Assembly: GCA_033032175.1 (NCBI GenBank)
Contig: CM065309.1
Location: forward strand, 18,848,001-18,912,000
Length of the DNA stretch: 64,000 bases
Source of the DNA: Saturnia japonica
Taxonomy: Eukaryota > Arthropoda > Insecta > Lepidoptera > Saturniidae
Direction of reading: 5' to 3'
Made by a program: the position numbers and the translations under genes. This document shows, piece after piece, positions 10,383 to 22,400 of the stretch (its first letter is position 1; the number at the start of each line of letters is the position of its first letter). Under the pieces are notes generated by a model, which was given only the letters and a program-made list of their open reading frames with translations, did not search any database and was not told where the DNA came from.

Positions 10383-13044
10383 CGCAAGCCTGGGCCCGCG
10401 GCCCAATGTTCTTCCAATGCCAAACGACGGACCGACCTCCCTTCCATAGCTATGTAAGGTCTGTGTTGCCTTCCCATTATTAGATACTAGAGCCGCGTGC
10501 TTTAAAAAAAACCTTTTGTAGTTCCTGATTTATGTAACGATTATAAGTATTAGGCGGGAACTGGTGCGATGTTGAATGTGTCGTGTCAGGCGCGTTTGGT
10601 TATACATTTCCCATTGGAATTGATAACTGTTTTGTAACAAATATTTTTTAACATATACCGAGTGAGTTTTAATCAAAGATGTAAGTTAAGTTTTAGTTTT
10701 ATTATAGTGTTATTGCATTTCAGCTAGTCTTACGTTCTTACCGTAGTGTCGTTTATGTATGGGAGTGAACGTCTCGTGTAGTTTTTACTTTGTATATTCA
10801 GGACCTGTCAGCTTTACTGATGTTGAGTCGAACCATTATTATTTGGAAATTAGTTTTAATATTTACAAGTGCTGTATAAAATAGTGACGTTATTGTATCT
10901 TTTGTCTGCATATTTTGTCGATGTTTTTTTTCTCTCTAATTAAGCGCATAATGTACGTTTTATGCGATTCAATGATCTCATGAACTACTAACCCTACATT
11001 ATTATTGTTTATTCAGAACAAAAGTACAAAACATCACATTAGAAATGAAACTCTGAGGGAGTGGAATTAGCCGATAGTTTTTATCGATATTTTTGTACCT
11101 TTGTCTGTGTATTATTATTTTTTCTTAGTGAATATAACGTAATTATTAATTGATATCATTCCTCTGTATTAACGGTTGTTTGTTTTGGCTTGTTTGTAAT
11201 AAATAGATCGAAATCATGGCGAGTCCGCTACATATAGGTATTATTTCCAACAAATATGCGAGTGTTTTATTAGGTTTAGAACGTGTGTACTTTTAACTTT
11301 TTAGAATATTAAACTTATTTATATTATATTACGTGAACCATTATCGGAATCATTTTCTTTGTAATAATTTTAGTGTTTACGGTAGTTATTATTAATATTT
11401 AATCATATTTGCTTAACGCGTCTCGACGTTAAATTATTGCGGTTGTTATATGCATGCTTTAAAAGAGCGCCATCATTGATTTTGGAATTGTATTTATTGT
11501 TGGCCACAAACTTCTCGAATGATATTATTTATGAATCTGTAATCTGAATAGAACTTTTTAAATTTATGACTCTTGTTATTTTATTAAAAAGAATTCGACT
11601 ATAATGGTGAAAAACATTTTTTTTAAATTTGGAGACGATAATGTTTTATAAATTTAGAAAAAAAGGAAACATACTACAATAAAAGAATATAATTAATAAA
11701 TACCGTACATAAGGATAGAGTTATTTCGAAGTAAAAAAATAATAAAAACATTTTCCAGGCGCTTAGAAAGATTATATAGTAGGCATTATTATTATTAAAA
11801 ATGAATGAAATCATACTGATAAATTAATAGTTATTAATATATAATTAGAGATAAGAAAAAAGTTTGTTTTAAATATTAAACTATTGATATAGTTTATATT
11901 TTTTACGTGTACGTATTTATTGAATGGTAAATTTATTGGGACGAACGTGAAATTATTTATAAGTGAAAAGTTTTGATCGGAACAAAACTTATAAAAAAAA
12001 ACAAAGCAATAATAGACAACGGGGTCTATGTACATTGTAACGTTAAGAATGAAAAAAATGAATTAACGAATGGTGCGATAACTTCGACGGTCTTATGGTA
12101 ACGCTTGTCTATGGTAACGTTTGGTTATTTACTGAGGTCTGCCTAAATATTTTATTTCGTATATTATTTGTATATTATACGTGGCATTAGTAAAATGCCC
12201 TTTAAAATTCTTGCCAATCGTAAAACCCTTCAATTTCCAACACGTTGACAAGACATATCAGAATTAATTACCAATATTACAAGACTCAAGGTAAATAAAT
12301 TAAATTTACTTATTTGGATATGAATGATGACGAAATATGTGATGGGCTGATCATTGCAAATTATACTGTAATAATAACGTAATAAACCTCACTGTGCGTT
12401 TGATTTTTTGTAAGAAATTGTATCATTTAGGTGACATTAGAAACCTGTGATATAAACGTAACTCATCGAGTGTTTGACTGTTTGTATGTAATCTTCAATG
12501 CGATTGACCGTGGAGATGCATTGATTTCATTCATTTCATTGAAATCGTATATATATAAAATAACCAAAAACGACCAGTATTGTCAAAAATATTGTAACCA
12601 AAAATGTTTTGTGTTTTTGTGCCTGATGATATTTCGTAAGATGGGTTATTATTACCAATGTGAAATGTATTTATGTGTCGACGTCTGATTGACTCAAAGC
12701 AATAACAATTTATGGAAAAAAAACTTCAATCAATTTCAAAACGGATCAATTCAAATTATTATGTATAATCATTTACAGTAATTTTAAAGAAAGTTTTGAG
12801 TCTGTCGACGGTAGTAGGGTACGCCTTCGTGCTAATAATTTGTAACAATGTTTTTATTGTATTTTTCAGCCAAAACAAAATCAATTGTGTCATGTAAATA
12901 GAACTACCATTATTTATTAATACAATTAATTGAAAAAAGGATTATGTATTATTTAAGTGATACCCAATTTTTATACCCGTATAAGAAAAATTCTACTCTG
13001 TCAAAAAAGTACCGGGAAAAGATCAATAATACACAAAATGTTAG
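10383..13044. other. TET 3' UTR and AT-rich intergenic stretch
   Basis: No coding sequence is recognised. The first part must be the TET 3' UTR. An AATAAA at 11198-11203 is a possible polyadenylation signal, with others at 11678 and 11695, but no cleavage site can be assigned. Short open frames here lack family resemblance. Confidence 0.4.
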
Positions 13045-13600
13045 TTATTCATCCAAATTAATTTTATCGCCTTCAAAGTATGCTCCTTCAGAAACGATAC
13101 ACTTACGCCAAAGAATAATCCAATCATCAAAACATTTTTTTAACGTTTTCTCCGGAATTGAGTTTAGTTCTCGTCGCGAATATATCTTCTACCGCATGAA
13201 AACGGGTGCCATGAAGAGATAATTTGAGTTTAGGAAAAAGAAAGAAGTTGGCTGGAGCCAAATCTGGTGAATAAGGTGGTTGCTCTATTGTATTTGGTAA
13301 AAAATTCGTTCACAATATTGGCCTTGTGCGAAGGCGCGCACTATCGTGGTCAAAAAACCAAGAACTTTCTTTCCACAAATCTGGCCTTTTTCGTCGATTT
13401 TGCTCTCTTAAACGCCGCATAACGCTCAAATAATACACCTTATTTATCGTTTGACCTTCTGGTAAGAATTCCGAGTGTACGACACCGCGATAGCCAAAGA
13501 AAACAGTCAACACGACTTTGACTTTTGATCAACTTTGGCGTGTTTTTTTCGGTTTCGATACAGTTGGAAGGGGCCACTCCCGAAGTTTGTGTTAAAATAA
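13045..13600 (-). pseudogene. Tc1/mariner transposase fragment (rosa-like), decayed
   Basis: Minus-strand translation gives KVVLTVFFGYRGVVHSEFLP, then YYLSVMRRLRE, and, after frame breaks, [15 protein letters not shown] and a tail EGAYFEGDKINLDE with a stop at 13045. These are Tc1/mariner motifs of a lineage different from copies A-C. The HDN motif is HDS and several frame changes are needed, so it is a fossil. The N-terminal DNA-binding half is not seen. Confidence 0.75.
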
Positions 13601-14398
13601 GATATATACGAGACCATTTTCGTAAAAAGCAAAGCTCGCCTGGTTAGATATAGCTACCAACATCAAGATGAAAATATGTCACCAAACACTTAAACTGCCA
13701 TCTTAAAAAAAAAGGGATTTTTGTCATTTTTTGCAAAATTGAGATAAGCATATTATATTAAACAGAATCAAGAAAAAAAGGTGCACCTAGTAGTTTTTTT
13801 TTCGGAGCTTCCGTTCTCGAGTTACTGTTACAGTTACACTAAAAAACATTTTTCAATAATCCAGCTATTTTTCTCCAGTTTGTGTTTTAGTAAGATGCGT
13901 CCCTTTTCCTTCGGCGGCAGAACCTATAGTATAACTTTAAATCAAATCTCGGAGTATAGAGATATATTCACCCACATCGTCACTTAGTAGATATCATCAG
14001 GTGCGACTGTAGACAAACATACTAACCAATAACAAGAACAAAAAACGATGCGCGCTTAAGAGCACAAGACAGAAGTGAAAACTTTATCAAGGAGAGAGGT
14101 TAATAATACTAAATACAAATTAGTCGACTCAAGCCGACTGCGAACCGAATGAGCGTTACATAGCCGAGCGTGACGGCTCACCCTCATTCAATACCCACAG
14201 ATAAAGTGCTCAGCACGCCTAAAGAAGTGTTCACTTCAAAAAGCCCTATAAAATAAGTACTGCCTATTGCCAGCATGACGTGCGATGCCGACTGCGAGGG
14301 AATTTGTCACCGGCGTTCGTCATTGTTTCTGGATTACAGCGTAACTACTTTGAATCAGGTAGGTACTACGCAGTCATTTTGCCGAACTACTGTTCTTT

Positions 14399-14620
14399 TT
14401 ACCCCTTACCCCACTTAAGTAGGGTCGGCACAAAATGTTTTCTCCTTCCACTCTTCACTCCACTATTATTATTCCTCACAAAATCTATCCATAACTTCTG
14501 CGGTCTTCTTTTACTGCTATTGCTGTCCACCTTCATATTTAATATTCTTCTAGACATATGCCTTTCACCGCTCCTCATGACATGCCCATACCTCGCAAGG
14601 TCAGGGCTATACGTCGTGGT
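14399..14620 (-). mobile_element. RTE-type LINE C-terminal fragment
   Basis: Minus-strand translation contains YGHVMRSGERHMSRRILNMK followed by RRPQKLWIDFV. This is the conserved tail of RTE-clade reverse transcriptase proteins (RWYGHV..R.....RR.L......G.GRPK..W.D). No RT core remains. Confidence 0.65.
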
Positions 14621-15327
14621 CGAGTGGCGTAGACCGACGGAATATTGCATGTCCGCAGGTTCGAGTCGCGGTATGTATCGACGATTTTTTCTGAATTCAC
14701 GTACATTTATTTACTAATTCAAATTCATAACACTATCAGCTGACGGTGAAGGAATACATCGTAAATAAACCTAAGCATTTGAGAAAGTGTTCTTGTAGTA
14801 CAACTGTATGCGTGAAAAATATAGAACTGGTGGATTTCTTGATGTTTGAAATGGCCATTACGTCGTGGGCTGGCGTAGTGATTATACCCGTGCCTTCCCT
14901 TGGTAAGAGGCCTTATTGCCCAGCCATTGGACACTTACAGCCTGGTATTATATAATACTTTCTATGACTAATGTGCAGAGAAAAAATTATTATAGTGACA
15001 TTATGATTTTGTTACCCAATTCCAACTACCCGATTTCAATGCATTATTTAAGTTTTACATGCCTTAATTCGGTCTCATTTTTGTGTAAAGAAAAAACGTT
15101 ACGGATATATACTAACGAATTAATAAAACAAAATTGTTTTAAATGTATTTCTTTATTAATGTAAATTACATAAAAATTTTACATCTCGATTTCGCTTTGA
15201 ACTTTATGAATATATTTCGCTACCGTAGAGGAAGGATTAGATAATAGCACAAATCTCACCAAATAAAGTCTGTGCAATGTAGTTTACTCGATGATACGTA
15301 CGATTGATAGGTTTGTAATAACAGAAA

Positions 15328-15540
15328 AATGTAGTTTACCGACTTTGTGGAGGTTCTCAATTCGAATGCACATTTTTTTATGGATATTCAGTCATCATTT
15401 CTTTATAAAAGGACCAATTAAGATGATTATTTTTTCGTTGAAAAGAGGATACCTCAAGGGTAGTCCCATTTTAATTTCATTGACATTGGACCATCGAGTT
15501 CGAAGATACACCAGGGAACTCTTCAAAATCATTGAAGATG
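15328..15540 (+). repeat. interspersed repeat (copy 1)
   Basis: Carries GGAGGTTCTCAATTCGAATG, then GGATACCTCAAGGGTAG and ACACCAGGGAACTCTTCAAA. The same order occurs at 36778-36919 plus 38164-38190 and, reversed, at 40790-41005. The class is not known from this sequence. Confidence 0.6.
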
Positions 15541-16367
15541 GTTTTCTTTTTTGTTAAAACTTGTCTTGTTGTTAAATTCAGCTGACAAACTGTTTTAAAA
15601 ATAGACTTAACAAACAAACATTTATCAATTCCAAGAGCTACTAGTGTACTAAATATTAATAATAATAATGGGTAGTATTATATAGGTGTATAGGTTCTAT
15701 AATTTTAATGAACACAATTTTTTATTTTTTTATATATAATGTTTACATCTCGAAGAATCGTATTCCAATACGTATTACGTTCTATACTCATGTGACCACA
15801 AAAGAATTTCCCAGTAAATTACCTAACTGGATCAAAGAACACCTGAGTCATTGGAATGTTTTTACCCGCCTGCGAAAAAGGAGGGTTATGTTTTTCGAGC
15901 GTATGTTCGTACGTATTTCAATTTTTTTGGCACGCCTAAATGGAGGTGTCGTTAGATTCGTCACAATTGTGTGAATTGTCTGGGAACCAAATAAAAAGCA
16001 AAAATAGATAATTTTTTTTGTCAAGTGTTTTTGTTGCAGTAGGGTTTTTTTGTTTCCTTTTTAACATGTAAGTACATATAATTCAATTCAAATATTATAG
16101 TTTATGACTTCTTTGCTTATAATATTAAATCATGTTAAATCGGTAAATCTAAATAAGAAAAATAATCGCAGATATACCAGCTTGTGCTTGTTCTTCCTTA
16201 TCACATGCGATATAATATACATATTTGTGAATTATTTTATTTTTAAAGTGATTCAATTGTGATGACCTTTAATGGGCTCTGTATGTACATATTTCCCTAT
16301 ATTTAATTATAGCTGCTACAAAGCTCTAAATATTTACCTAAATTTATAATATGCCATTTATGTTATA

Positions 16368-16545
16368 CTAGCTGTGCCCCATGGTGAAACCCGTGTTAAT
16401 ATTATCCCACAAACACCGCGCCGAAAAACACACCTGTGTAGCCTATTGTAATTGCTCTTCCCGCAAGTACAAATTATTTGAATTTTTCATTATCTCCTAC
16501 ACTACTTGTCCAAATAATATGCTATAAAGAGCAAAATTTAACTTT
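16368..16545 (-). repeat. Helitron-like repeat, 3' part
   Basis: Begins A-CTAGCTGTGCCCCATGG and matches the start of the copy at 3561 (shared CAAGTACAAATTATT and CCAAATAA). It ends in an A/T-rich region; the rest of the element is missing. Confidence 0.6.
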
Positions 16546-17371
16546 TTTAAATTTAACAAACAAAAAAAACTTTTGCTTTCATTATATTACTATACATTGA
16601 GATAATAAACATTACCAAAAAAAAAAAATTTAAATTCAAATTCAATTGAATAAAATTTTTAAAACAATAATTTTATGAATAGTTATACTATTTTAACCGC
16701 TGTAAATAATCCTATTGACATATCTTTGTTTTTGCGCATGGTATTAATAAAAACTATAAAAAGTTCATCGAAAAAAAAAACAATACCTATAATATCTAAA
16801 TTGCTATGAGTAAAAAATGTTATTAATTCAACTTATGTATCAGGTAAATAGCTTTAGTCAAAATATAAGTGCTCCGGTCCGCAAGTGAGATCTCTCTCTA
16901 CTTGAGGCAGTCTGTCTAGATAGGTTTTGTTTAGTTCTGGTATTACAAGCGTCCATAGGCTACGATAAACACTTACTAACAGGTTGGTAATTATCTCCAT
17001 TGCCATTTTAATCGTATTAAAAAGATGGTGCAATCGCGGTAAATTTTGGTGCTTGCTCTAATTGCGAAATCAATTTAGCGTCTTATGAGAGACTTTGTCA
17101 TTTGCATTTATAGAATAAAGTTCATTATAAATTGTTTAAAAATATGTTTAGTCGATAACTGTATTATCCAAAATAGGACAAGGAATTTTTCATGTGCGAA
17201 CCAAAACTAAAGGCAGAATTAACATCTCATGTAAAATTTCATCTCCTCGCTGTGCTTACAAAATCCTACAAGTTACAAATCTTTACTTTTCACGAGAATT
17301 CAATAACTATTTCTTTTATCTAATATTAAAATTCACAAAAGTTAAAACATAGTATCTACTACTAAGACAGC

Positions 17372-17660
17372 CCCCGCCTGGTGGCATAGTGGTAGTATCC
17401 TGAAAGGTCGCGGGTTCGATCCCCGCCCATGACTGATATTTATGTAATGAAATGCACTTGGAATGTAAAACATTATCTAAATGCAAAGTTTCATCGAAAT
17501 CGTTGGAGCCTTTTCCGAAAAACCAATTACATATATTTACTTATTACAATAACATATATACATATATATACAAGAATTGCTCTCTTAATATAATAAGATA
17601 ATACAAGCTTAGCTTGTTGGGAATTAAATGGCCGTTTTTAAAATTGTGTACATATTTAAT
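17372..17660 (+). repeat. tRNA-derived SINE
   Basis: The head has an A-box-like TGGCATAGTGG and B-box GGTTCGATCCC only about 25 nt apart, so it is not a full tRNA. The body has GTTTCATCGAAATCGTTGGA and the tail TTGGGAATTAAATGGCCG. Related copies are at 40380-40600 (head and tail) and, reversed, 43698-43840 (body). Confidence 0.7.
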
Positions 17661-17708
17661 TATTTACATAAGTTAATCTTATTAGGTTTTTTTGCCGTTT
17701 TTTAACTC

Positions 17709-19212
17709 ATAGCCCAGTCATATTAGGTAAAAAAAGGGGTCAACCTCGGAAAGAAAGATAATAAGCTGCAAATTGGTATGAACCTTTGTTTTGTCATTCT
17801 AAATGTTGTCTCAAAAGTCACAATCGTTATCGTGTCCGCGTCTCAAGATATTCAAGGTCAAAGGTCACAAAAATCGTTTTTTCGCGAATATCTGGCTTCC
17901 TATCGGTTAAATGAGATTTGCATTTATTATAAAAGTTGTAGGCTATAAAATTACCTACAACTTTTGTTTAAACTTTTTTTTCATACAACCAACCGTTTTG
18001 AAGGTAGAGCGCGAAGAGTGCACATCGTACAGTCATATACGGCCTAATGCAAGGTCAAGCGTGAGTTATGGTTATCAGTACGTTATAAAGTCAATTATTT
18101 ACTTGGAAATTATAATTATTAAACAATGCCTATTATTTATGTACTAACTATTAATTATTTATATTTAATTAAAGTAAGTAACTTGATTATTTATATATAA
18201 TTATTCATATTTAACTATTTAAGTATAAAATATTATTAATTCTGGATTATATATTTTAGTTTTATTTTAAGTTAAAATGATAGTAAGAGTATATATTTTA
18301 CACATATTTTTATTTATTATTAAATACGGCATAATATACATTTGTCAAAATGTGAGTTCAAATATCAAAAGTATCTTTGTTGATTTTAATTGTAATGAAA
18401 TTGGAAATGGAAGCTAATTATCTTCTTCTTCTTCGTCGTCTTCTTCTTCTTGTCGCTCAAAAATGTTCGATTCATTGTCATCATCCTCATTATCTGTCAT
18501 GTTCATCTCCAAACCTTCCAGAATATCGGGATCATATGTATTTTCTTCATCGGGATTACTTGGATACAGTGAAGCGTTGAGGCAAGCTTGTCCGTTGCAC
18601 TGGCCGCAAGCTAAAGAACATTGTAGCCCTGATTTTCTGCATCCACAGCGGGAACCACAACCATTTTTGCAATTGCAAAATATTACGTTTAGTAGTTCGG
18701 CTGGTGCTTAAATAGTTAAATATGAATAATTATATATAAATAATCAAGTTACTTACTTTAATTAAATATAAATAATTAATAGTTAGTACATAAATAATAG
18801 GCATTGTTTAATAATTATAATTTCCAAGTAAATAATTGACTTTATAACGTACTGATAACCATAACTCACGCTTGACCTTGCATTAGGCCGTATATGACTG
18901 TACGATGTGCACTCTTCGCGCTCTACCTTCAAAACGGTTGGTTGTATGAAAAAAAAGTTTAAACAAAAGTTGTAGGGAATTTTATAGCCTACAACTTTTA
19001 TAATAAATGCAAATCTCATTTAACCGATAGGAAGCCAGATATTCGCGAAAAACCGATTTTTGTGACCTTTGACCTTGAATATCTTGAGACGCGGACACGA
19101 TAACGATTGTGACTTTTGAGACAACATTTAGAATGACAAAACAAAGGTTCATACCAATTTGCAGCTTATTATCTTTCATTCCGAGGTGAAAGCCCTAATA
19201 TGACTGGGCTAT
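17709..19212. mobile_element. Element with ~500-bp inverted arms around a Cys-rich ORF tail
   Basis: Left arm 17709-18222 and right arm 18708-19212 are inverted copies, nearly identical across the whole length; the outer ends read ATAGCCCAGTCATATTAGG. The loop is about 485 bp. Both arms contain the same meaningless open frame, which is why two identical translations appear in opposite directions. No target duplication is evident, so the superfamily is uncertain. It could be a deleted derivative of a DNA transposon with long terminal inverted repeats. Confidence 0.8.
18414..18707 (-). CDS. Cys-rich ORF tail inside the inverted-arm element
   Basis: Open on the minus strand from the arm boundary (TAA at 18708-18710 just upstream) to TAG at 18414: 97 codons without an ATG at the front. 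The start reads APAELLNVIFCNCKNGCGSR then CGCRKSGLQCSLACGQCNGQ, followed by an Asp/Glu-rich end (about 15 acidic residues in the last 20). The Cys pattern CxCx4Cx3CxCx6Cx3Cx2Cx4C resembles CXC/tesmin-type metal-binding motifs. It looks like the last exon or 3' end of a longer transposon gene, not a host gene. Function unknown. Confidence 0.55.
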   Translation of the reverse strand, partial: APAELLNVIFCNCKNGCGSRCGCRKSGLQCSLACGQCNGQACLNASLYPSNPDEENTYDPDILEGLEMNMTDNEDDDNESNIFERQEEEDDEEEEDN

Positions 19213-19304
19213 CACCCGTATAGTTTTTGTTTCAATGGGGGGTTTTGTAAACGCAGCGACAATTTAAACCCTATCTTATAGATGTATATGTATAATTGTA
19301 TATC

Positions 19305-19466
19305 TCAGAGATGATGATGCTGCATGGCGACAATGATGTTAGCGAGCGCAGTTCTCGCGTCGCAGTTGGGGAAGCTGTCGAGAACTTCGCAAGCTGCGCG
19401 GATGTGTTCTCGCTGCAGTACCTTCGTTTGTTCTATGCCTTCGCCGTCGACCACCGCTTTGTATAA
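19305..19466 (-). CDS. PDSS2: PDSS2 exon 7 (C-terminus and stop)
   Basis: Acceptor ccttttcag. Reads LYKAVVDGEGIEQTKVLQRE, then AACEVLDSFPNCDARTALAN and IIVAMQHHHL followed by TGA. The DARTAL.NII ending is typical of PDSS2. Downstream (lower coordinates) the 3' UTR soon meets the long-armed inverted-repeat element; no polyadenylation signal can be assigned. Confidence 0.93.
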   Translation of the reverse strand, partial: LYKAVVDGEGIEQTKVLQREHIRAACEVLDSFPNCDARTALANIIVAMQHHHL

Positions 19467-22400
19467 CTGAAAAGGATAAATAGATTGTGCCCGCAAACAT
19501 CCTTTACCCCGGGGTTTGTAAAGAAAAAATAATTTATGGGAGTGTTTTAGGTATTTATGAGAGTGTAATACGTATTTATGGGAGTGTATTAGGTATTTAA
19601 AATAGTATATTACGTGTTTTTGGGCGTATATTAGGAATTTATGGGAGTGTATTAAGTATTTATGACGATCATCAAGTGATAAAAGCTCCAGTTTATCTCA
19701 ATGATCTGTTTAATATTGCGAAACCGATTTTCAAAGCATGATGACTGTTTAAATGAAAATCAATGTTAGCCTTCCGAATGTAAATACATAATTTATAAAA
19801 TAGTCCTTCTGCATTTGATTTGAATAAGAGAAATACATAGTTCGCTAAAGCTGTTTTTATTATTTAACGTAAATAGCTAATAAGAATTTAGTTTACGTAA
19901 TCACAGTATTACCACAGTTTAAGAATCATACATTTGGGAAACGAATGTACTTTCGCAGAGCAACAGCAGGGAACTCAAAGAGAATCGGGCAGCGCGGGCC
20001 GCGGCCTGCAAACTCCCAATTTGCCTAATCTAACGTTGAGGGCTAACGCGACCATATTTACTGTAAGCGAATTTTACAGGATTCGTTGATTACATTAATT
20101 ATAAATGATGTGCACTTGTTCTGTGTATGAATGTACCTCGAAAGCAAAATACAATAACGATTTAAGATTTCATAAATGACGCGAGGTAAGTTTTTTTCTA
20201 TAATTTCGTATTTATTTTGTACTAATTAATAATACCTTTGATTCAAGTTTTGGTGAATTTTACTCGCTGACGCGTATACCGAATAATGACAGTCTAGAAA
20301 ACTTTTTCGGCATAATACTGCAATCTGGTGGGAATAGCAGGAAACCAAAGTATTCAGTTTGAGTGAGCATTCCGATAATCTTTTTAGTGTCAAATATTCA
20401 AATTATGTAGCGAAACTAATTGTTCTGACCATTTTGATAATAACTTGTCACAATATAGGGATTTTTCGAACTCGTCCAATCACAGAAAGTTTTTCAACAT
20501 ATTATGATGTTCTTGAACAGAATAGTTTCTTGTATATTTGTGGTTATGTATTGCACCGTTGCGTAGATAAACTCAAATGTTTATCGACAATGAATTGCAC
20601 AGCAAGTTATACTAACGAACCTTTTTTTTTTTTTTTTTTAACGTGGGGAAACCCGTCATATGTACACACCCGCCCGGGGGGACGAGTGGTTATGTGAGAC
20701 TCCTACTCACTAAAACTCCACGGTGTACCATCCGCCGCGCGCGCCGCCCAGGTGGGGCGACGCGGAACCTGCTGTAGCATACAGCCGCGACACCCCGGCG
20801 GCCGGCCCGTCAATTTCGGGCCGCGGCCTAAATAGGGGACAGCTCAGTATACCCTAGCTGTCTCCTCCGTCCGCCGAACCTGTGCAATGGCTGATTCGGC
20901 TAGGGTGGCGGGATTTGGCGTATAAAACGCCTCCTCCGGCCACCCATTCGTCTTTGGCGGAGAGGGCCGGTCAGGGGATCCCCCTCGCGAACCCTCTCCG
21001 CGGCCTCCTTCTGCGAGATAACGTCCTCGCAGAAATAGACCATCACCGTCCATGCCCTCTCGCTGCCGTGCATGGCTCTCACCACACTCGGCAGCGAGAG
21101 GTGTAATAACGAACCAACAACAAGTAATTTTTACTTACGCCAACGCGCATACAGTTTTTCGCGTGATTCTTTTGGTGGGCTACAGTTACCTCTAGCTGAT
21201 TTTCTTGACTACTGTAATGAACTAGAAACCCAGTTTAGGCAGAATATAGGGATAATAAAGAAGGGTCTTTTGTTGGAAACATTATTTCAATGAAATTATT
21301 CAGTGTATTAAATCAAGTAGAATTTAAATCACGGCAATGCTCATGTTTCCCTCAAACTTTTGAGAAGATTGTTCATCCGAATGCGAATAAATTACATACA
21401 TAAATTTTATAATAGAAAACAGAAAACATCTGAAAATAAAGTGTCACGTAATTATCTGGCAGTGCAACACATGTAAATCTATATTAGATAGGAACTTCTA
21501 AATAAACGATTACGTAATAATCAAATTTATTGTCCATTATTGACAACCCTTGCACATCTGCGAGTGATAGCGTAAGTACATACATGCGCGGCGCTACGGT
21601 GTGGCCCGACATCAAAGGCGTTTTCCAACTGTATGATAGCTAAACTGTGGTATAACATTTCTAACCAACTCAATCAAATCTACAGTCCTTTCTCGTCTAT
21701 TAAGGTTACGTTACTTGAGAACTGAGTTCGAAAGTTTTGTGTGCCAATTTGCAAACTATGACTGAGACTTCAGGACTGTGGTCTTTTTTTGGTTGTGGAC
21801 CGTAATACGTTTTTCGTGCAAGGAGTTTTTGGCGGAATTGTAACCTGTCATGCTGTGGTTTTTATTTTCATTCATTAACTTAGGTAATTTGAAGAGTTAT
21901 ACTGGTGGAATTTTGCATGATGAAGCTTGGTTTCGTGCACAAGTGAAGTGCGGACTATAATTTCTTAGACAGTTCAAAAAATTAAGACACCAACTTTTTA
22001 GACCCAACGTGAAGAGTATAAGGGCTAAGTTTGGCTAAAATCATTGACACTGGCGATTGTTTCTGTGGCGCCAAAGGAAAAAGAAGAATAAATACCGCGT
22101 GATAGTCGACATCGTGCACGCTGTTCCTTCCTGCTTCGATGTAAGAATACAGTTCAGGTCGAGCCTCGAGCGTGAAGGCGAGTGGAGCCCCCACCAATGA
22201 GAAACTGCTGGGCTCTGGGCCAGAGAACGCTTCGAGGTCCAAGTACGCCTGCCAAGCTAACGCCAAGTGACAACCGAATAGGTAGCCCTGAAAGTAAACA
22301 TACTTTTGTATGAATTCATATATTTTAGCATTATTATAATATTTTATAATATTATTTATAACATTTTAAACTTAAAAAATACTGAAGATATTTGGAGTAT

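Larger units (their letters stand above)
13601..17371. other. TET-PDSS2 intergenic region, repeat debris
   Basis: AT-rich DNA with no host gene recognised. Only short repeat pieces are identifiable (RTE fragment, a tRNA-like head near 14610-14680, the 15328 repeat and the Helitron tail at 16368). Confidence 0.4.

Noticed and set aside
10025..10477. 150-residue minus-strand open frame over the TET C-terminus
   Set aside because: It is antisense to conserved TET codons and resembles no known protein.
17372..17435. Possible tRNA genes here and at 40380 and 14620
   Set aside because: A and B boxes are present but the spacing is too short for an anticodon arm and there is no acceptor stem; the SINE tails explain them.
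17911..19019. Pair of 78-residue proteins on opposite strands
   Set aside because: Identical because they lie in the two arms of one inverted repeat; low-complexity translation, no homology.
19533..19666. CRISPR-like repeat
   Set aside because: Units are directly abutting, degenerate and without unique spacers, in a eukaryotic intron.
20622..21106. GC-rich block as a CpG-island promoter or bacterial insertion
   Set aside because: Poly(A), target duplication and the R1-clade ORF2 C-terminus identify it as a truncated LINE.
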